NCBI GenBank assembly: GCA_914767715.1
Contig: OU612066.1
Location: forward strand, 10,667,001-10,731,000
DNA: 64,000 nt
Direction of reading: 5' to 3'
Origin: Membranipora membranacea
Taxonomy: Eukaryota > Bryozoa > Gymnolaemata > Cheilostomatida > Membraniporidae
Part shown: positions 12,301-25,300 of the stretch, piece by piece
Layout of the letters: each line of letters opens with the position of its first letter
How positions within the stretch are numbered: position 1 is the stretch's first letter
Program-made: the position numbers and the translations under genes
The notes under the pieces: model-generated
Told to the model about the DNA's origin: nothing
Seen by the model: only the letters and a program-made list of their open reading frames with translations
Databases searched by the model: none

Positions 12301-13131
12301 AAGAAAAAATATGGGGCATTATCAATTTGGATAATGAAAAGTAAATCCGAATACTGTGTTATCAAATAACCAAAACACAAGGTGCTCATGAACGGGAAAA
12401 TTTAAACAGCTACTAGAGTAAAAAAAACCAACATAGTGAAGATATATTTTAATTTAAATGTGTAAGTTGCAAAGCATTGTTCAAATTAAAAATGAAACTT
12501 CCCTCAGTACACAAGCCCTGAAATTTTAATTAATGCTACATGTGACAGTTTCCAGTATCCATCTCTTTTTCGGAGTTTGTGTGTCCTAACTCACAGGCCA
12601 AAGCATAATGTGTAACCAGTATGTAGTTGTGAGAAAGTGCGGAAAATATTTTATGTCTTTGGTGCGTTGCAGTATAAACAAAAAAGTTGTAACTCTAACG
12701 GAACATATTATAGATAGCTCAAAGCTCATTTCAGTGGGAGCATGCAGGCCATTATCAGTTTTGAGTTAACACCATAGACATAGTCTATCTATGGTTTACA
12801 CTGATAAGAGTATGTGTCATTAATGTCAAGCAACTTATTAGTGCCTAAATTGTTGTCTGATGACAAACCCAAATATTCTCTGAAGATTTATTTTGTTGTA
12901 ATGTAATCTGAAGTTTTTGTCATTTTGGCAATGACTTTTTGATTATTTATAATCTTTGACTTAGGTTTCCTGGTTGGTCTTGGAAAAGCCAATCGATTAA
13001 AAAAGAAAAGACAGAGATATCAATGGCTTGTTTAATGATTTAGTTATGTTTAACTTTGATTGACAAGTTTCAAATCAATGTCCTACCGAGGAGACAATTT
13101 AGTTCCTCAAACTGGTATACAGGTTGTATGG
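9343..13131. other. Intergenic stretch between ZZZ3 and the RING-ZZ-ZZ array
   Basis: The 3' ends of ZZZ3 (+) and array copy 1 (-) converge here. Only two weak coding-like signals are seen: a short + strand segment at about 12046-12134 with good splice sites, listed separately, and an open minus-strand frame at 9679-9915 that I could not tie to any gene. The rest is AT-rich with no recognised feature. Confidence 0.5.
12046..12134 (+). other. Possible orphan coding exon
   Basis: A pyrimidine-rich tract ending in TTTTATAG precedes an open segment reading CNPRNDKCGEISQSIYSQTL..., followed by CAG|GTACGC, a good splice donor. No neighbouring exons could be found to form a gene and the peptide is not recognised. 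It could be a relic, an alternative 3' exon of ZZZ3, or chance. Confidence 0.2.
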
Positions 13132-16010
13132 TTAGTAGAAGTCCACTCTAAGGGATCGACCAGCCTGCTGCGCTTGGCTAGTAGGATGTCTCAGTACAAT
13201 AAACACATGATCTCTATCATGGAACTTCTCAGAGTTCTTCTCACAATCACCACACAGGTCATAGTCCCTACACATTCTGCAAGTAAATGTATCAAGGACT
13301 TCATTTGTATCTAGAACAAGTTTGATCCCTCTGTGGTGACAGAGGGATATTGCAAATGTTTGGTATCGAAGCGCTGCGATGCCAAACATTTGCAATATCC
13401 CTCTGCCACCACAGAGGGAACAAACTTGTTCTAATTTGTATCAGAATCTTGATGACAATGATGAACTGAGAAGAAGTTTGAAACGCAAAGTTTTTTATAT
13501 ATATATATATATTCTTACCTACCATTCAAATTTTTATTGACTATCACAATAAAAAGCAGATCAGTAGCGGGATTTGTCTATTAAGTTGTTGACCTACCCG
13601 CATTTGTAGCGTGTACCAACAATTGGGTCTTTTCCACATCTATCACATTGAGTGGTAGTCGGCTTTGTGACTCCCATTCCTAGAATCTCGCCAACCAGAA
13701 CTGAATTCCTGTGGATGTGTGAACTAAAATCCTGACCCATACCCCTCTTGACCAAATCCTGCGAGGGGACAAATAAAGAGAAATCATTAAATGGGACAGC
13801 TTTTATGGGTCATACCACATTTAATATTTGTCATTCCACATTTATAACATTTGTCATATTATTATCTCTGAATATTTCTGTAAGACTACTGAGACAAAGA
13901 AATATATATATGCCCAGTGATAGTATATCTACATAGACCTACATCATCGAGCACACGTCCTCTGGGTACCCGCTGCTCTGCCGGGCGCTTCAGTTTGACA
14001 AATATGTGCCTCCTGTCATGTACATACTGTCTTGGCTTCTGTTCACATCTCTCACATAAGTCATAGTCATCACAGAAACTGTAATAAAATACAACCTCTT
14101 CTGTACCTCCCGAGTCGACAGGAAAGGCAGATAAACATAAACTTCATCTGGATTAGGTCATATATCTTCACAAGAGTTTTAATGTGGCAATTTTTTGAAG
14201 GTCCATCAATAATGTGCAAATTTCTAAGGAATTAAGGAATTAATTTCCTTACACCGCTAGTCTTTATCGCAGCTTTTTCCCAAACATCCTTTTACAGCCT
14301 CAGAGTAGAAATGGTTTGTGGTATGGTCAGAAGCATCAGAACAATCAGTTGAATGCAGTATGATCTCTTCATGTAAGCTTCGTGTGACCTTGCCGACCTC
14401 GCTGACCTTGTAATGACTTACCCACACTTATACCGACACCCAGTGATGCTTTCTGTTTTACACTCATCACATACTATCCCCCTGTGTACATTAGATGGTA
14501 ACCTTCTCTGTACACCCTGTCCCGCTCCTCCTCCTAGTAATGCCTCCAGTAAATCAAATGAAGACACGTCTCCATCTGAACTAGAGCTGGAACTGGAGGG
14601 AGGCCTTCTCCTACCACCCAAACCTAAGCATAAAAAAGTTAGGTTGAATTTTGATGGGTAGCAGTTGCGAAGGTCTATCGCTTTATCCCACTAACTAACC
14701 CACTGATATGTGATACAAAGTGCATTTTGCAAAAAAGTATGTATAGACAATTTATGCTTCAGTTAGACATAACCTGATGTGTGGAGAGTGTTAGCAATCT
14801 GGTTACCATCAATGAAAAGCATTGTGATCAGAATGACATTAACAGATCTTCTAAGATCCCCATAAGAGATACCGATCTCTGGACATCATAACAAAAAGTT
14901 CACTATTGGTCAACTTTGTCATACCTCCGGTCAGTGCTTCAGCAAAAGCTTCAGCCATGGCCTCCGCCAGTGCATCATCCCTGGACTTTGGAGGCTGTGG
15001 TTTAGGCTGCGGTGGAGGCGGCTGAGGTTTCGGTTGAGGTCTTTGTTGTGGTCGCGGTATTCCCAGTAAATTAGCCAGCCTTTGCTGCAGTTGCGGATCT
15101 GCCTCTATTTAAATAATAAAGAGGTAAAAATTCCGTATTTTAGTGGCTGTGTTTTGAATAAGACAACCATCCGATGAGTGTTTTGACTAACAAAGTAAAA
15201 CTCAACACTGGGTATCTTGTGAAGGTCACTCACTTTGCTACTTACGAGCTTGTTGACGTGGAGGTCGTGGTGGTGGCGGAGGTGATGTTCTTTGAGGAGT
15301 TGGTTGTGGATTAGGTCTGTTTCTAGGTGTATTGCTATTGTTTGCAGGCTCTGGATCTGCTCTAGGGCTGTAGGGTGGTGGAAGGACTTTGTTTGGTTTA
15401 TTCTGTGTGGACTGGCTTCCCCCTGTTGGCATGGGATTCCCTTCTGATGTTGCTAAAAATGGAGATTGTAAACGTTAGAAAAAAAGATCAGAGGGTGTCC
15501 TGCATGAGGGAGTTTCACAAAACAAATACAGCTATATTTATATTACTTCAAACACTGTATATATTGTGTGTTTTATATTTTCCACTGTCATTGAAATATG
15601 TCTTATTCATTCGCCGTGATGGGAATAGCAGTTGTAAACCTGAACCAAGCACATCACTCTCATGTATTTGTCTATCACTTGCCATATCTAGTTCTGATAG
15701 CTCCTCATCTCTAAAACTACGCCACCTATATGAAGGTGTCATACCGACCTTTGTGTTTCATAACGAGTCCCACCATATCATTGACAGCTGTATTGACAGG
15801 TAATCTGTGTAACTCTCTGGCTGCCGGTACTGTGTTCTCTCTGCACAGAGGACAAGGCTTCTTTGTGAACGTGGTCTGAAACTCTATCAGACACGAATAA
15901 CAGAAGCAGTGTTTACATGTCAGGCTTCTGGCGTCGGTAAACAGCTCTTGACAGATACTACATGTGATGATGTCCTCCATTCCCTGGAGATGCAAGTCTG
16001 CAGCCGCCAT
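13132..16010 (-). CDS. RING-ZZ-ZZ protein, array copy 1 (Pro-rich linker)
   Basis: Exons in transcript order: 16010-15749, 15452-15246, 15104-14925, 14623-14422, 14078-13943, 13758-13598, 13276-13132; 430 residues. The RING has ligands C17, C20, C32, H34, C37, C40, C53 and C56, which suggests E2 binding and ubiquitin ligase activity. Residues 88-215 are rich in Pro and Gln and include LPPPYSP, a PPxY motif of the kind bound by WW domains, and a PQPKPQPPPPQPKPQ stretch. A Ser run follows (PPSSSSSSDGD). ZZ1 starts at C268 (CDECKTESITGCRYKCG) and ZZ2 at C367 (CDRCGKDPIVGTRYKCG); each continues with FCDDYDLCERC- or MCRDYDLCGDC-type halves and an HDRxH motif. It ends in RSLRVDFY. It has the most exons of the seven, because the linker is spread over three. 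The ubiquitin ligase role is inferred from the RING. Confidence 0.9.
13303..13441. mobile_element. Inverted-repeat element, family A, copy 2 (intact, 8-bp target duplication)
   Basis: A near-perfect palindrome of about 123 bases (13311-13433) has ends CTAGAACAAGTTTGATCCC and GGGAACAAACTTGTTCTA, flanked on both sides by ATTTGTAT (13303-13310 and 13434-13441). The 8-bp duplication and lack of coding sequence fit a hAT-like MITE. It sits in the last intron of array copy 1, just upstream of the final exon. Confidence 0.85.
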
Positions 16011-17166
16011 CCTGCCTAAGGTGATATTGATGAAAAAGTAGTGTTAGCTATGTAATCAATGAGTTTAGTTCATTGATGTAATCTGATAGTGTTTCGCACA
16101 CTGCAGATGAACTTGTACACAGTTTCACTTTGCATTCATCTTATTTCTGCTGCACGCGGTATTAATGTCAGAGGGGGATGGGGGGATATTTAGATTTGGA
16201 ATAACTCAGGTAAACACTCATGGTATTGAATTCACATATTCTTTTTGTCTTATACAATATCCTGTTCATAAACCATGAATAAACAACAATAAATAGTAGC
16301 GGAACACCAACCTGTGTTGCTGGGTACTATCCCCTGTCTGTTCTGTATGTAGGATTTTCCTCCTAAAGTTGGTAGACCAAGGAGTTAGTCTCTAACTCCA
16401 TGGGTAGACTAAGTTCAAGTCTGACTATAGGTATTTTATTGTGAAAAAATGTCTGCAGTTTTTACTTAACCTGCAACTGCTAGAGGTACTCATTAACTAA
16501 CAAGTTTATCTTACTCTTGGCACTGACACAATGTCAACTATGATAAATGGGTCGCTTATCGAATAACAATAACAAGGAGCTATGTGGGAAATTGGGAATC
16601 CCAGAACGGGAAGTTTCAAATCTATCATGCATTCTATGCATGCTCAAAACTTTTTTTATGATACAAGTATTAGCAAAGTGGATAGTCCTACCATGAGGTG
16701 ACTGTCAAAATTTTTGATACCTGCAATAATGAAGACTGAAGAAGCAGTAGCAGTGGATTATTTGACAGTAGTTATCAGGTTTCATTGTATGTAATGTGGG
16801 GTGCAGAGAGTCGAGCATAGATATAAGTGTGCATATCATATTATGTGCTAGAAGATAACAGCTACATATCAGCTTTTATCACCCATAGTGCACCAGTATA
16901 ATGAGATCCTTCAATTATTATCTGTGGTAAATTCCAAGTTAACTTTTATTTCACCGGAAATATGTATACAATTATGAAAGTGCGTAAAGCTAGTTGAAAA
17001 TTGGCATACCAAATCATAAACTCAAACATTAAAAATATCAGACATAAAAGAATAATCGGACGGAAGCTGATGGCAATCGTCGGAGGTTTTATGGTGTTAC
17101 TAAACAGGTATCAATGCAGTCTGAATGTTGCCGATAAGACTCTACGTTCTACATCCATATTCGTCT
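16011..17166. other. Spacer between array copies 1 and 2
   Basis: No coding exon is seen. It should hold the promoter of copy 1 and the 3' end of copy 2. A short motif TTTAGTTCATTGATG near 16062-16076 also occurs in the hairpin at 32230-32281 and may be a repeat fragment. Confidence 0.5.
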
Positions 17167-19590
17167 TTACGTGTAATAGACACGCTTGAGCAGTTTGCTG
17201 CTTTCACCTGTAACTGTTGTGAGTGGATGTGGAATTTTCACAAACGGATGCTTTCGGTTGTGATTAGTCTCTGAGTTCTGCTCGCACTTCTCACATAAGT
17301 CGTAACTCAAGCAAACTCTGTAAATACATTTTGAGAAAACTCAATTACCCATAACAATGACTTGCTGTGATCGGTTCACGAGGGAGATGAATTTTTTTTT
17401 GTGTGCTTGGTTGAAACGGGTCTTAAAAATGACAATGACATTTTCGATGGATAGAAAAGATTATTATTTGGCAGTTACCTACCCACATCTGAAGCGAGCT
17501 CCTATGATTGGCATAGTTTTGCACGACCCACATTGGACAGATACTCGCGCACCAAGTTCACTCACATCTACGCTGTGCTCTTTGCCGCTAAAGTTCATTG
17601 TCTTTCCAAGTTTTGCAGCTTCCTAATGGATAAAAAGATATCCTGTGTGTGACCTACTCCATGTTTCTAACTGGCAACGGCCAGAAATTACGACATTGTT
17701 CATCATCTGCACCACAAGTATTTACACCACCTTAAATCATACCATAATATTATGACTATACTTTTACCATCAACAGGTCTATGCAATCAGAGTCACATGG
17801 GATTTATGTTTGGTATGTAAACACGGTCTAGTTATATAAATATATATCAGCCTTAGAAGACTGCTTGCCTTAGTGAGAGCCGGTCCTTGCCTTGGCGTTA
17901 TCACAGCAGGCTGTTTGAGTTTGATGAATAGATGCGTTGGCTCGTGGATGTCTTTGCGTGGTTTGGCCTCGCATTCTTCACACAAGTCAAAATCAACACA
18001 TACCCTTAATAAACAGCAATCATTATTAGAAATACCGTTGAGGAAAAAAGGAGAATTTAGCATTCCCACAATGCTATTTTAACCTGGAAGATCAGGATGA
18101 TACTCAGAAAAGTATATTTATATTAATGGTTTGTGGGTCAATCTCATTGAAAATAACATCGGAAGCATTTCACTGGGAATCCCAGTAAATTGCATTGTGG
18201 GATGCATATAATCATCCCCTCTTCCAGCTGAATGACCAAATAATGACATCACAATGTTCTTGTGGGGAGTTGAAAAGAAGAACAACCCTGTTGATTCCTA
18301 CTGCTGCTATTGTATATCAGCCTGGCTGTCCTACTACAAACTATGTACTGTGTGTTATATTCTTCTCTACAAACTGCAAACCGTAACGAACTGGTTCTTA
18401 TGTGGATAGCTAGGGCATAACTCACCCACATTCAAATCTTGCTCCAGTAAAGTTAGACTCCCCACAGCCATCACATGTATATCCAAAATGAGACACTTCT
18501 GTTAAAAATATTATTATTACAAACAGGTGTTGATAGATGTGTATGATACTACTCTCCGAGATTTTTCCTCACTCATAAATGTTTATTAAAGTATATTATT
18601 ATGTTATTTACTGTTCTACGAGCAGACAATAATTTGAGGTAACAAATAACATCATTTATAAACACCAACCTGGCCTGTTTTGAAGCGCTTCGGCTTTCTT
18701 TCTTTCCACTAAAACAGAGAACTTAAATGTATAAGTTTGGAATACTTAGGCTGATAGCTAGTATAGGAGCCATACCTGAGTACTTGCGCTGCAGTGGGGT
18801 TTCACTCTCAATCTCCCCATGTTGATTGTCAAGCGCCACTATTGCTACTGGTACCCAAGTCTGACCATAGCCTGGCTGATAGCTTAAGGTACAACACTTT
18901 GATCTAACTGATTATATAGACATTCAGGTTGTCACAGGATCAATGTTCTGAAACCAGAGACATGGTATACCCTTTCTGCTAACACTTGAGCAAAAGCAAA
19001 ATACATCGGTGCCAGGGCTCTATGGTCCATTAAAGTTCGTTTAGGCTCAAACTTTGGAGAAGCTTCGGTTAGGGATTACAAGTTATTTTCACTCATTTTC
19101 AGTTTATTTTCCATTTGAACCAATCAGATCTCAACTGATGTTGCCCCTGTGAATCAATGAAAATCACACATTCTATTTTTATGAAAGACAGAGAAAAGGT
19201 TTTGTTACCTATAGCCAGCATGGCTTTTCCCACTCTCTTGTTGGTATCCGAATCTGGTGACAGACTCTTCACAAGCTCTGCTGGTGGTACTGTCAAATCA
19301 TGACAGGTTGGACACTCCTTACTTTCTGATGTCATCTGCACGGTGCATAGACATGTGAAACAGAACACATGTCCACAGCTGAGTGATCTTGCGTCTGTGT
19401 AAAGCTTGTTACAGATTTTGCATTCTAGACCTGTAAGAACGATCTTTATATTTTCTTCATTGGATGCACCTGTTGCTTTGTCTGCTGAGACTACATTCAC
19501 TGCTGAGTTGGAGACGTCATCAGCAGCATTCAGCACTGATGTTATCTCCTGTTTGAGATCTGGTATGTTGCTGTCAACATGCTCCGCCAT
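17167..19590 (-). CDS. RING-ZZ-ZZ protein, array copy 2
   Basis: Exons in transcript order: 19590-19209, 18844-18776, 18708-18670, 18498-18426, 18004-17869, 17622-17483, 17317-17167; 329 residues. A 56-residue N-terminal extension precedes the RING (C57, C60, C72, H74, C77, C80, C93, C96). The linker is short, charged, and carried by two tiny exons of 69 and 39 bases. ZZ1 starts at C172 (CDGCGESNFTGARFECG|VCVDFDLCEEC) and ZZ2 at C264 (CGSCKTMPIIGARFRCG|VCLSYDLCEKC). The intron after 17869 starts with GC (AAG|GCAAGC) rather than GT; this is the only choice that keeps the phase-0 junction shared by all copies. The protein ends in LKRVYYT. The start is the first ATG in frame before the RING. Confidence 0.88.
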
Positions 19591-19796
19591 TTTAACATAG
19601 AATGATTGAATGTAACTGAGCAATCCTGTTTTTACTACTCCCGCATAGCAACTGGGAATAAAAGGGGATTTTTTGGCGATTGCAAAGCTGGATTTTCCAA
19701 AGACCTGAAAAGTACTGTTCTTGATTTCATGTTCTACAAAAAGCTTTATGTGACAAAAAATCGATGCAATCAATTTATTTGATCTGCTCACTATGT

Positions 19797-19888
19797 CAAA
19801 GGAGTTTATAAATGATTTATAAACTCCTTTGTCTCTCTATGAAAGTCTCATGCTTTCATAGAAAGTCTCTCTATGAAGAGAGACTTTC
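19797..19888. repeat. Pair of adjacent short hairpins
   Basis: CAAAGGAGTTTATAAATGAT folds onto TTATAAACTCCTTTG (19797-19831), and GAAAGTCTCTCTATGA folds onto AGAGAGACTTTC (19861-19888). They lie just upstream of the copy 2 start codon (outside the coding region) and look like palindromic repeat remnants. Confidence 0.7.
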
Positions 19889-20174
19889 TTTACTAAAGCT
19901 TGAGCTAAAAATACATCTTGATCTTCTTTGTTTTCGATATATTGCAAAGGTTAAAGAATATGAGAATCATCCGTGTAAAATATTTTTGGAAGCCCGAAAT
20001 CACCGCTCTATAAATAGGACAGCATTTATAGACAATGATATTTTTCATAAATACACCTGACTGCTTTGTTTTTATTTATTTATTTATGCATGGTCTTTAT
20101 TTGTCATTGACTTTGATCGGCAATAATAAAGTATATATATATATGATTTGAAGGGTGTGTTAACCCTAGAGTCT

Positions 20175-20213
20175 GTCTTTCTTTCGTTCTTTCTTTCTTC
20201 CTTTCCTTCTTTC
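20175..20213. repeat. CTTT/CCTT microsatellite
   Basis: An imperfect run of CTTT and CCTT units on the plus strand. It is simple-sequence DNA with no sign of function. Confidence 0.85.
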
Positions 20214-20419
20214 AATTCCTTTCTATTACGCCAGAACTGGGCTCACAAACTCCAAATTTTGCTTTCCAAGTCAGTTTTTGTTATGTTGCTTTTGCTTTAA
20301 ACTTCAATATTGCCTTCTGATCAAACGTAGCAGATAATTGAGAAAAAAAATATCCTTGGATCCCTTTAAAAAATATGTGGGTTAAAATCGCAAGTCTATC
20401 TCTGTCCGAAGATTGAGAA

Positions 20420-20605
20420 ATAGCAGTGCCTTAAGGGCGGGCCGTCGTATTCGGTGCCAAGTTGCTCTCAGTTTGCAGGCAGGTAGGAGCACACCTGGGA
20501 CGTCAATTGAGCCCAGTATTCAGTAGTCTGCAGCAGGGTTCGAACCCAGGACCTCCAACGCATGCGCATTAGGCGCTCTAGCCAACTGAGCTACCTCCTA
20601 CTCCC
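20420..20605 (-). mobile_element. tRNA-derived SINE
   Basis: Read on the minus strand, the head is tRNA-like: GTAGGAGGTAGCTCAGTTGG gives an A box, and GGTCCTGGGTTCGAACCC gives a B box with the right spacing for RNA polymerase III. The 3' side does not pair with the 5' acceptor strand, so it is not a working tRNA gene. A unique tail follows (CAAACTGAGAGCAACTTGGC), and the same tail is found again at about 39340-39405, which shows a repeat family. Confidence 0.75.
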
Positions 20606-22369
20606 TTATAGTGAGAAAGAGTGAGCCAACTATCACTATGACTATGCTACAAATTGTTGCTCATCCGTCTTGCAGTTTGGCAAATTCATACCCAAATCAT
20701 TTACTCAGAATTTATGAAGTCCCATCAATGAGTGCGCAATTTGAAAACGTGACCCGCTAGCAGGTCTCACTCACTCAGCTAGGAGTGATCAGATAGTGAT
20801 TTTGGCAGTTTTCAATCGGGAGATCCCCTTGGGAATAGGTATTGCAGGTGTTGTAGCTTGGGGGGGTGGTGCTCATCAACAATATGGTCACTTGTGACAT
20901 AATCCTGCTGGCATAGTCATTCTCTCATTTATAGACTTGGTGTCGGTTGATTGTTGGCCGCTGATGTCAATGAACACAAAAAAGGCCCAGCCAGGCTCTC
21001 AATGGTCTTTTTCATGTTTTTCACTACTGCTGCTGCGACTACCTTTTAATAATTTACCAGCCTGCCTGGTTTTCCTGCTTTGCGAATCATGATTATGGAA
21101 GATTGGCGAAACTCTCATCAAGACCAAATGGTATTGCGTCCAACCCAGCTCCTTACTTATGGCCGCATATCATAACTTATATTATATCATATGCCAAATC
21201 ATAGTCTGGCTTCTCCCATGACTGTGCAGTGTTTGACATGTGTTTTTATCGCAGGCTTATGTGGAAGGTTCCAATGTCATTGATAGAAAATCTAATCAAT
21301 GATAACCTTTTACCAAAATTAATGGCGGGCAGTAGATATATTATTCACATGATGAAAAAATTGTGTAGGTGATGGATAAAATGTCAATAATAATGCGAAT
21401 TGAAAAATCTTCAGTAGGTCGGGTTTATTTTCTGTTATTTCAAGTTTACTCGTTTTGCCTACTTTCAGTAGCTCCTCCACAACAAACAGCAACAGACAGA
21501 CAAGAAAAGGTGGATAAACTAAGATGCTGGGAAAATGGACCAAACATAATGTAAGAGATCTGATACTCTGAACCATATATATATATATATATATTGCGAT
21601 ATATTGTCGATTACTACACAGGTGTTGGTAAGATTGGTAACTGCCTTGATCTTGAAAGCTGAATGAGATTCTTAAAGGCGCACATACAATAATCCATAGC
21701 TAGGTAGAGAAAACAAAAGACAAGACAATGTTTTCACTGACTTGAAAATTCAATGGCTGCGGGCACCATGGTTAAAAGTCATTGACAGGAGAAAAAAATA
21801 CACTAATTCGCAAACTTCCGAAAAATTATTGAGGGGATTGTAAATAAAACCGCTGAATTCTGAAAAAACTTTTTTTGACATAAGCCAGGGCTCTCAACAT
21901 GGGAGGATCCAAGACCTGAGTTTCGCGGATACCGTGTTGCAGGTGGCATTTTGAAGGCGTGAAACGCCCTGTGCACAAACAGCTTAGAGTTTTAGAGCTC
22001 TGTTAGCCTCCTCAATGGGTCAAGCCGCCAAAGCCTAGAGAGCAATTTAGTCCTCTGCACATGAATGATACTGGTTTTTAGCAGATCACTGATATAGAAT
22101 CACTGTAAAATTCATCCTGGTTAATGTATTTCATATATCACAACATAAAATTGTTTCTTTATAATCATACAACTAGGCCACACCCAAAGGAATTCCCCAA
22201 CTTTGGACATTACAACTTTGTTAGGTATATAGTCAATAACGCAAAAATACAAGATATGCTAACCTAAAAAGTTTTTATAGTTTCAATGAATAACAAATCA
22301 GAATAAATGTTTGTTGTTGGTTTATATGTGTTTGGTGCAAATAAGGAAGGAATACCAACTCAATGGGAC

Positions 22370-25300
22370 TCAATCAGCATCGCAGAAAACTTCGCAAGCT
22401 GCAAACTCCGGATCGGTTTCAAGACTGCACTTTCCACTCAAATAGTCGCCTGTAATAAAAGAAATACCAAATTATCGCAATGCAAACACCTTTAAATGTC
22501 GGGCAGGAGAAGAGTCTGGGGAGGGGGTCAAACTATCCATCATCTATCAGAGGCGACTTAAACAGAATGTTCCATCCACAACATTTGGCATGCATATATT
22601 CCAGATGAGACATAAGCTGTCTGGCTGAAAGGCTTGATATTGTACCGATCGCCTTTATTGGCCCTTGCTGGAAATTCCAAAAAATTGCATTGTGGGATAC
22701 TCATGAACATGCCATTACAGTGTCCGTGAGGTTTCAGGCCATCAAGTATGAAAACAGCATATTTAAAATTATAGTGCAGATATTGGTAAATGTTCAACAG
22801 CCGTGCCAAAATGTAAGAGGTTTTACCATAAACATATAAATATTTATATAAAAAATATATATAAATGCTTATTTGTTTTAGGGTCTTGCTCCTGTTCAAT
22901 CATATCTGTATTTAGTCTTTTGTGATGTGGACTGACTGTCAACTTACCTGGCAGAAGTGTTTTCCCTTCCATCATATTGGGGTTGAGTGTATGTGGTACT
23001 TTGACAAAGATGTGAGTTTTATCATGGACCTTCTCACATATACGTTCACATGTCTCGCAAAGATCATAGTCTGCACACATTCTACAAGAAAAAACACAGA
23101 GCTTTGATGCATGGATATGAGATGTTAAGGTGATGTTACACTGCAGATTTTTCCATATGACTTTCCCGCCAGACATTTCAATCAGATTTTGCTCTATAAG
23201 CTATTATTGGGAGCAGCCAAAACTCTGAATTTTGTGATTATGTCACATATCTTTGGCTGGTTCCAATGGTAGCTTATATAAAAGAAACACTCACCGGCCT
23301 CTGATCAGCTATTTTGTGTCATACAAAACAACCAAAATGTACAATATCCGGAAACTGAGTGAAAGTATGCAAAACTTAGTCTCTCAGTTCACTAAATAAT
23401 AAGAGTCTCTCCAACTAAAATATTGTATACCAGGTTCTGGGTCTCGCATAGAATAGCAAGTACATCAGTTCATTAGGCATGGCGATAAGTATATCAACAC
23501 ATATAACAAATAAGATATAAGGCTTCAACCTCCCATGATGCAATGTTATGATATTTTAACCCATGTATTGAGTTACCATCGCCATATATGTTATTAATTT
23601 TGCACACAACTGACCCACACAGATATCTGTCTCCTCTCATGCCTCTAACATTACAATGATCACAACACACCAACCTCCTCACCACCTTACTATCTGTCTC
23701 GTTCACAACATAGGAATGGTGCCTACTACTGAAGTCCAACGCTTTGCTCACCTCATCTGCGATCTACAACGAATGTACATCAATTTAACCGCTGGTCCTA
23801 CGAAGATTTATGCAGTTCCTTAATACAACATGATGAATACGACTGTGGTAAGCTGTCAGCTTGAAATTTGATATCTGCCCCGCAGCAAAGAGGCAGTTTT
23901 ATTGTCAACAGGAACCGCAGAGTCGGAGCATAACGTTTTGCATTGTGCTCTGTCCAACCTCAAGAGTCAGAAACATTAGACGACTATGATTAAATGACAA
24001 ACAGTCATTCAATCAGCTTGATGAAAAGTGGATACCTTTTTCAGCACAGGAATCTTTGGGGGCTGGATTTCAGCAGGTTTTCTGAATTTAATGAAGAGAT
24101 GGGTGCGTGGATGTATGTCTGCTCTCGGCTTTGCCTCACAGTAAGCACAAAGGTTGTAGTTACGACAGTTACTAAAACGGAAGAATGAAGTCAATCAAAA
24201 ATTATGCCATATAATATGAATATGTCAAATGATATAATGTTGTCTGACTGAGATTTGATAAAATAATTAAAATAACAGAAATTAAGTAACCGTCGCTTCT
24301 CTCTTTACATCCATGAGCGTTTAACCTGCCCTTTAAATCTTGCCTTCAAATATCAAATGTAACTAGTAGAATTCGAGCAGTAAAAGGTTTATCTTATCCA
24401 CTACTAGTCTAAGTTCTCAGACACAGCTGCAATGCGAGTTAGTGGTATCAAGTTATCATTGAGTGGTTGATGATGAACATTCATAGATATCATATTATAT
24501 CGTAAAATAATTGCAACAGGAAATGTATAAAAGGTTGTGTGTTCGATTTCGAACAGATACAGCGGAGTCCAGAAGGGTGTCCTGCCTCGATTGGTCCTAC
24601 ACTACATCAGATAAAATCTCTGCATTACCTGAGAAAAAATCAACTATCGGTCCCTCTAAGGGTATCATGACCAATAACAACGTTAATGTTTATTTGCGCC
24701 CCCCCCCCCCTGTTAAATCGAAATTAATGATTGAGATCCAAATATTCTTATGTCTCCTCAAATAGCCGTCAATGAAATGCAATACATAACTAACTGCATA
24801 AAGAGTTGTCTTCAAAATACCTGCGATAAAACAAATTGGAGCGACACACTAATTTCAGTTTGATGAATGAGTGCCGTGGGTGAGTGTGGTTTGAGAAGAA
24901 TCAATGCATTCACTTACAACAGATATGACATATATTTTAAGTTTTGTCATCGAAAAGGTGGTGGTCAGCTAGACAGGTAGTGATGGTTTGGAGTCATCCT
25001 CATTAAATTCAACTGAGCTGGAATTGCATTAAATAGGAGTTGTCTCCCTTGTCTCTGATAGCATTTAGATTTATGCAGCTGTTTTGTATATCACAAGTGA
25101 CAATCATAAAAAGGCGTTATCATTCTTTTACTGCATTCGATAGCAGTAGGTACACAATAATAATTGCAAGTAATACAACACCTCTTTTAAAAATTGGAAA
25201 AAGTTTATTTAGTTTCATAATATGCATAAATGACATTATTGGCAAAGTCGCGTTTTCACGTTAAAATCATCCATTTTTTTGTACTGGGCAATTGCTACTG

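Larger units (their letters stand above)
19591..22369. other. Spacer between array copies 2 and 3
   Basis: No coding exon is recognised. It contains two small hairpins (19797-19888), a pyrimidine-rich microsatellite, a tRNA-derived SINE on the minus strand (about 20420-20605), a repeat segment at about 20755-20800 that recurs at 35948-35992, and an AT dinucleotide tract near 21577-21594. Confidence 0.6.

Noticed and set aside
15548-15742. Open minus-strand frame between RING exon and linker exon of array copy 1
   Set aside because: The RING exon joins the next exon directly in phase 1, and adding this piece is not needed and lacks suitable borders.
20520-20605. A functional tRNA gene on the minus strand
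   Set aside because: A and B boxes are present, but the acceptor strands do not pair, and the tail is shared with another locus; a SINE explains it better.
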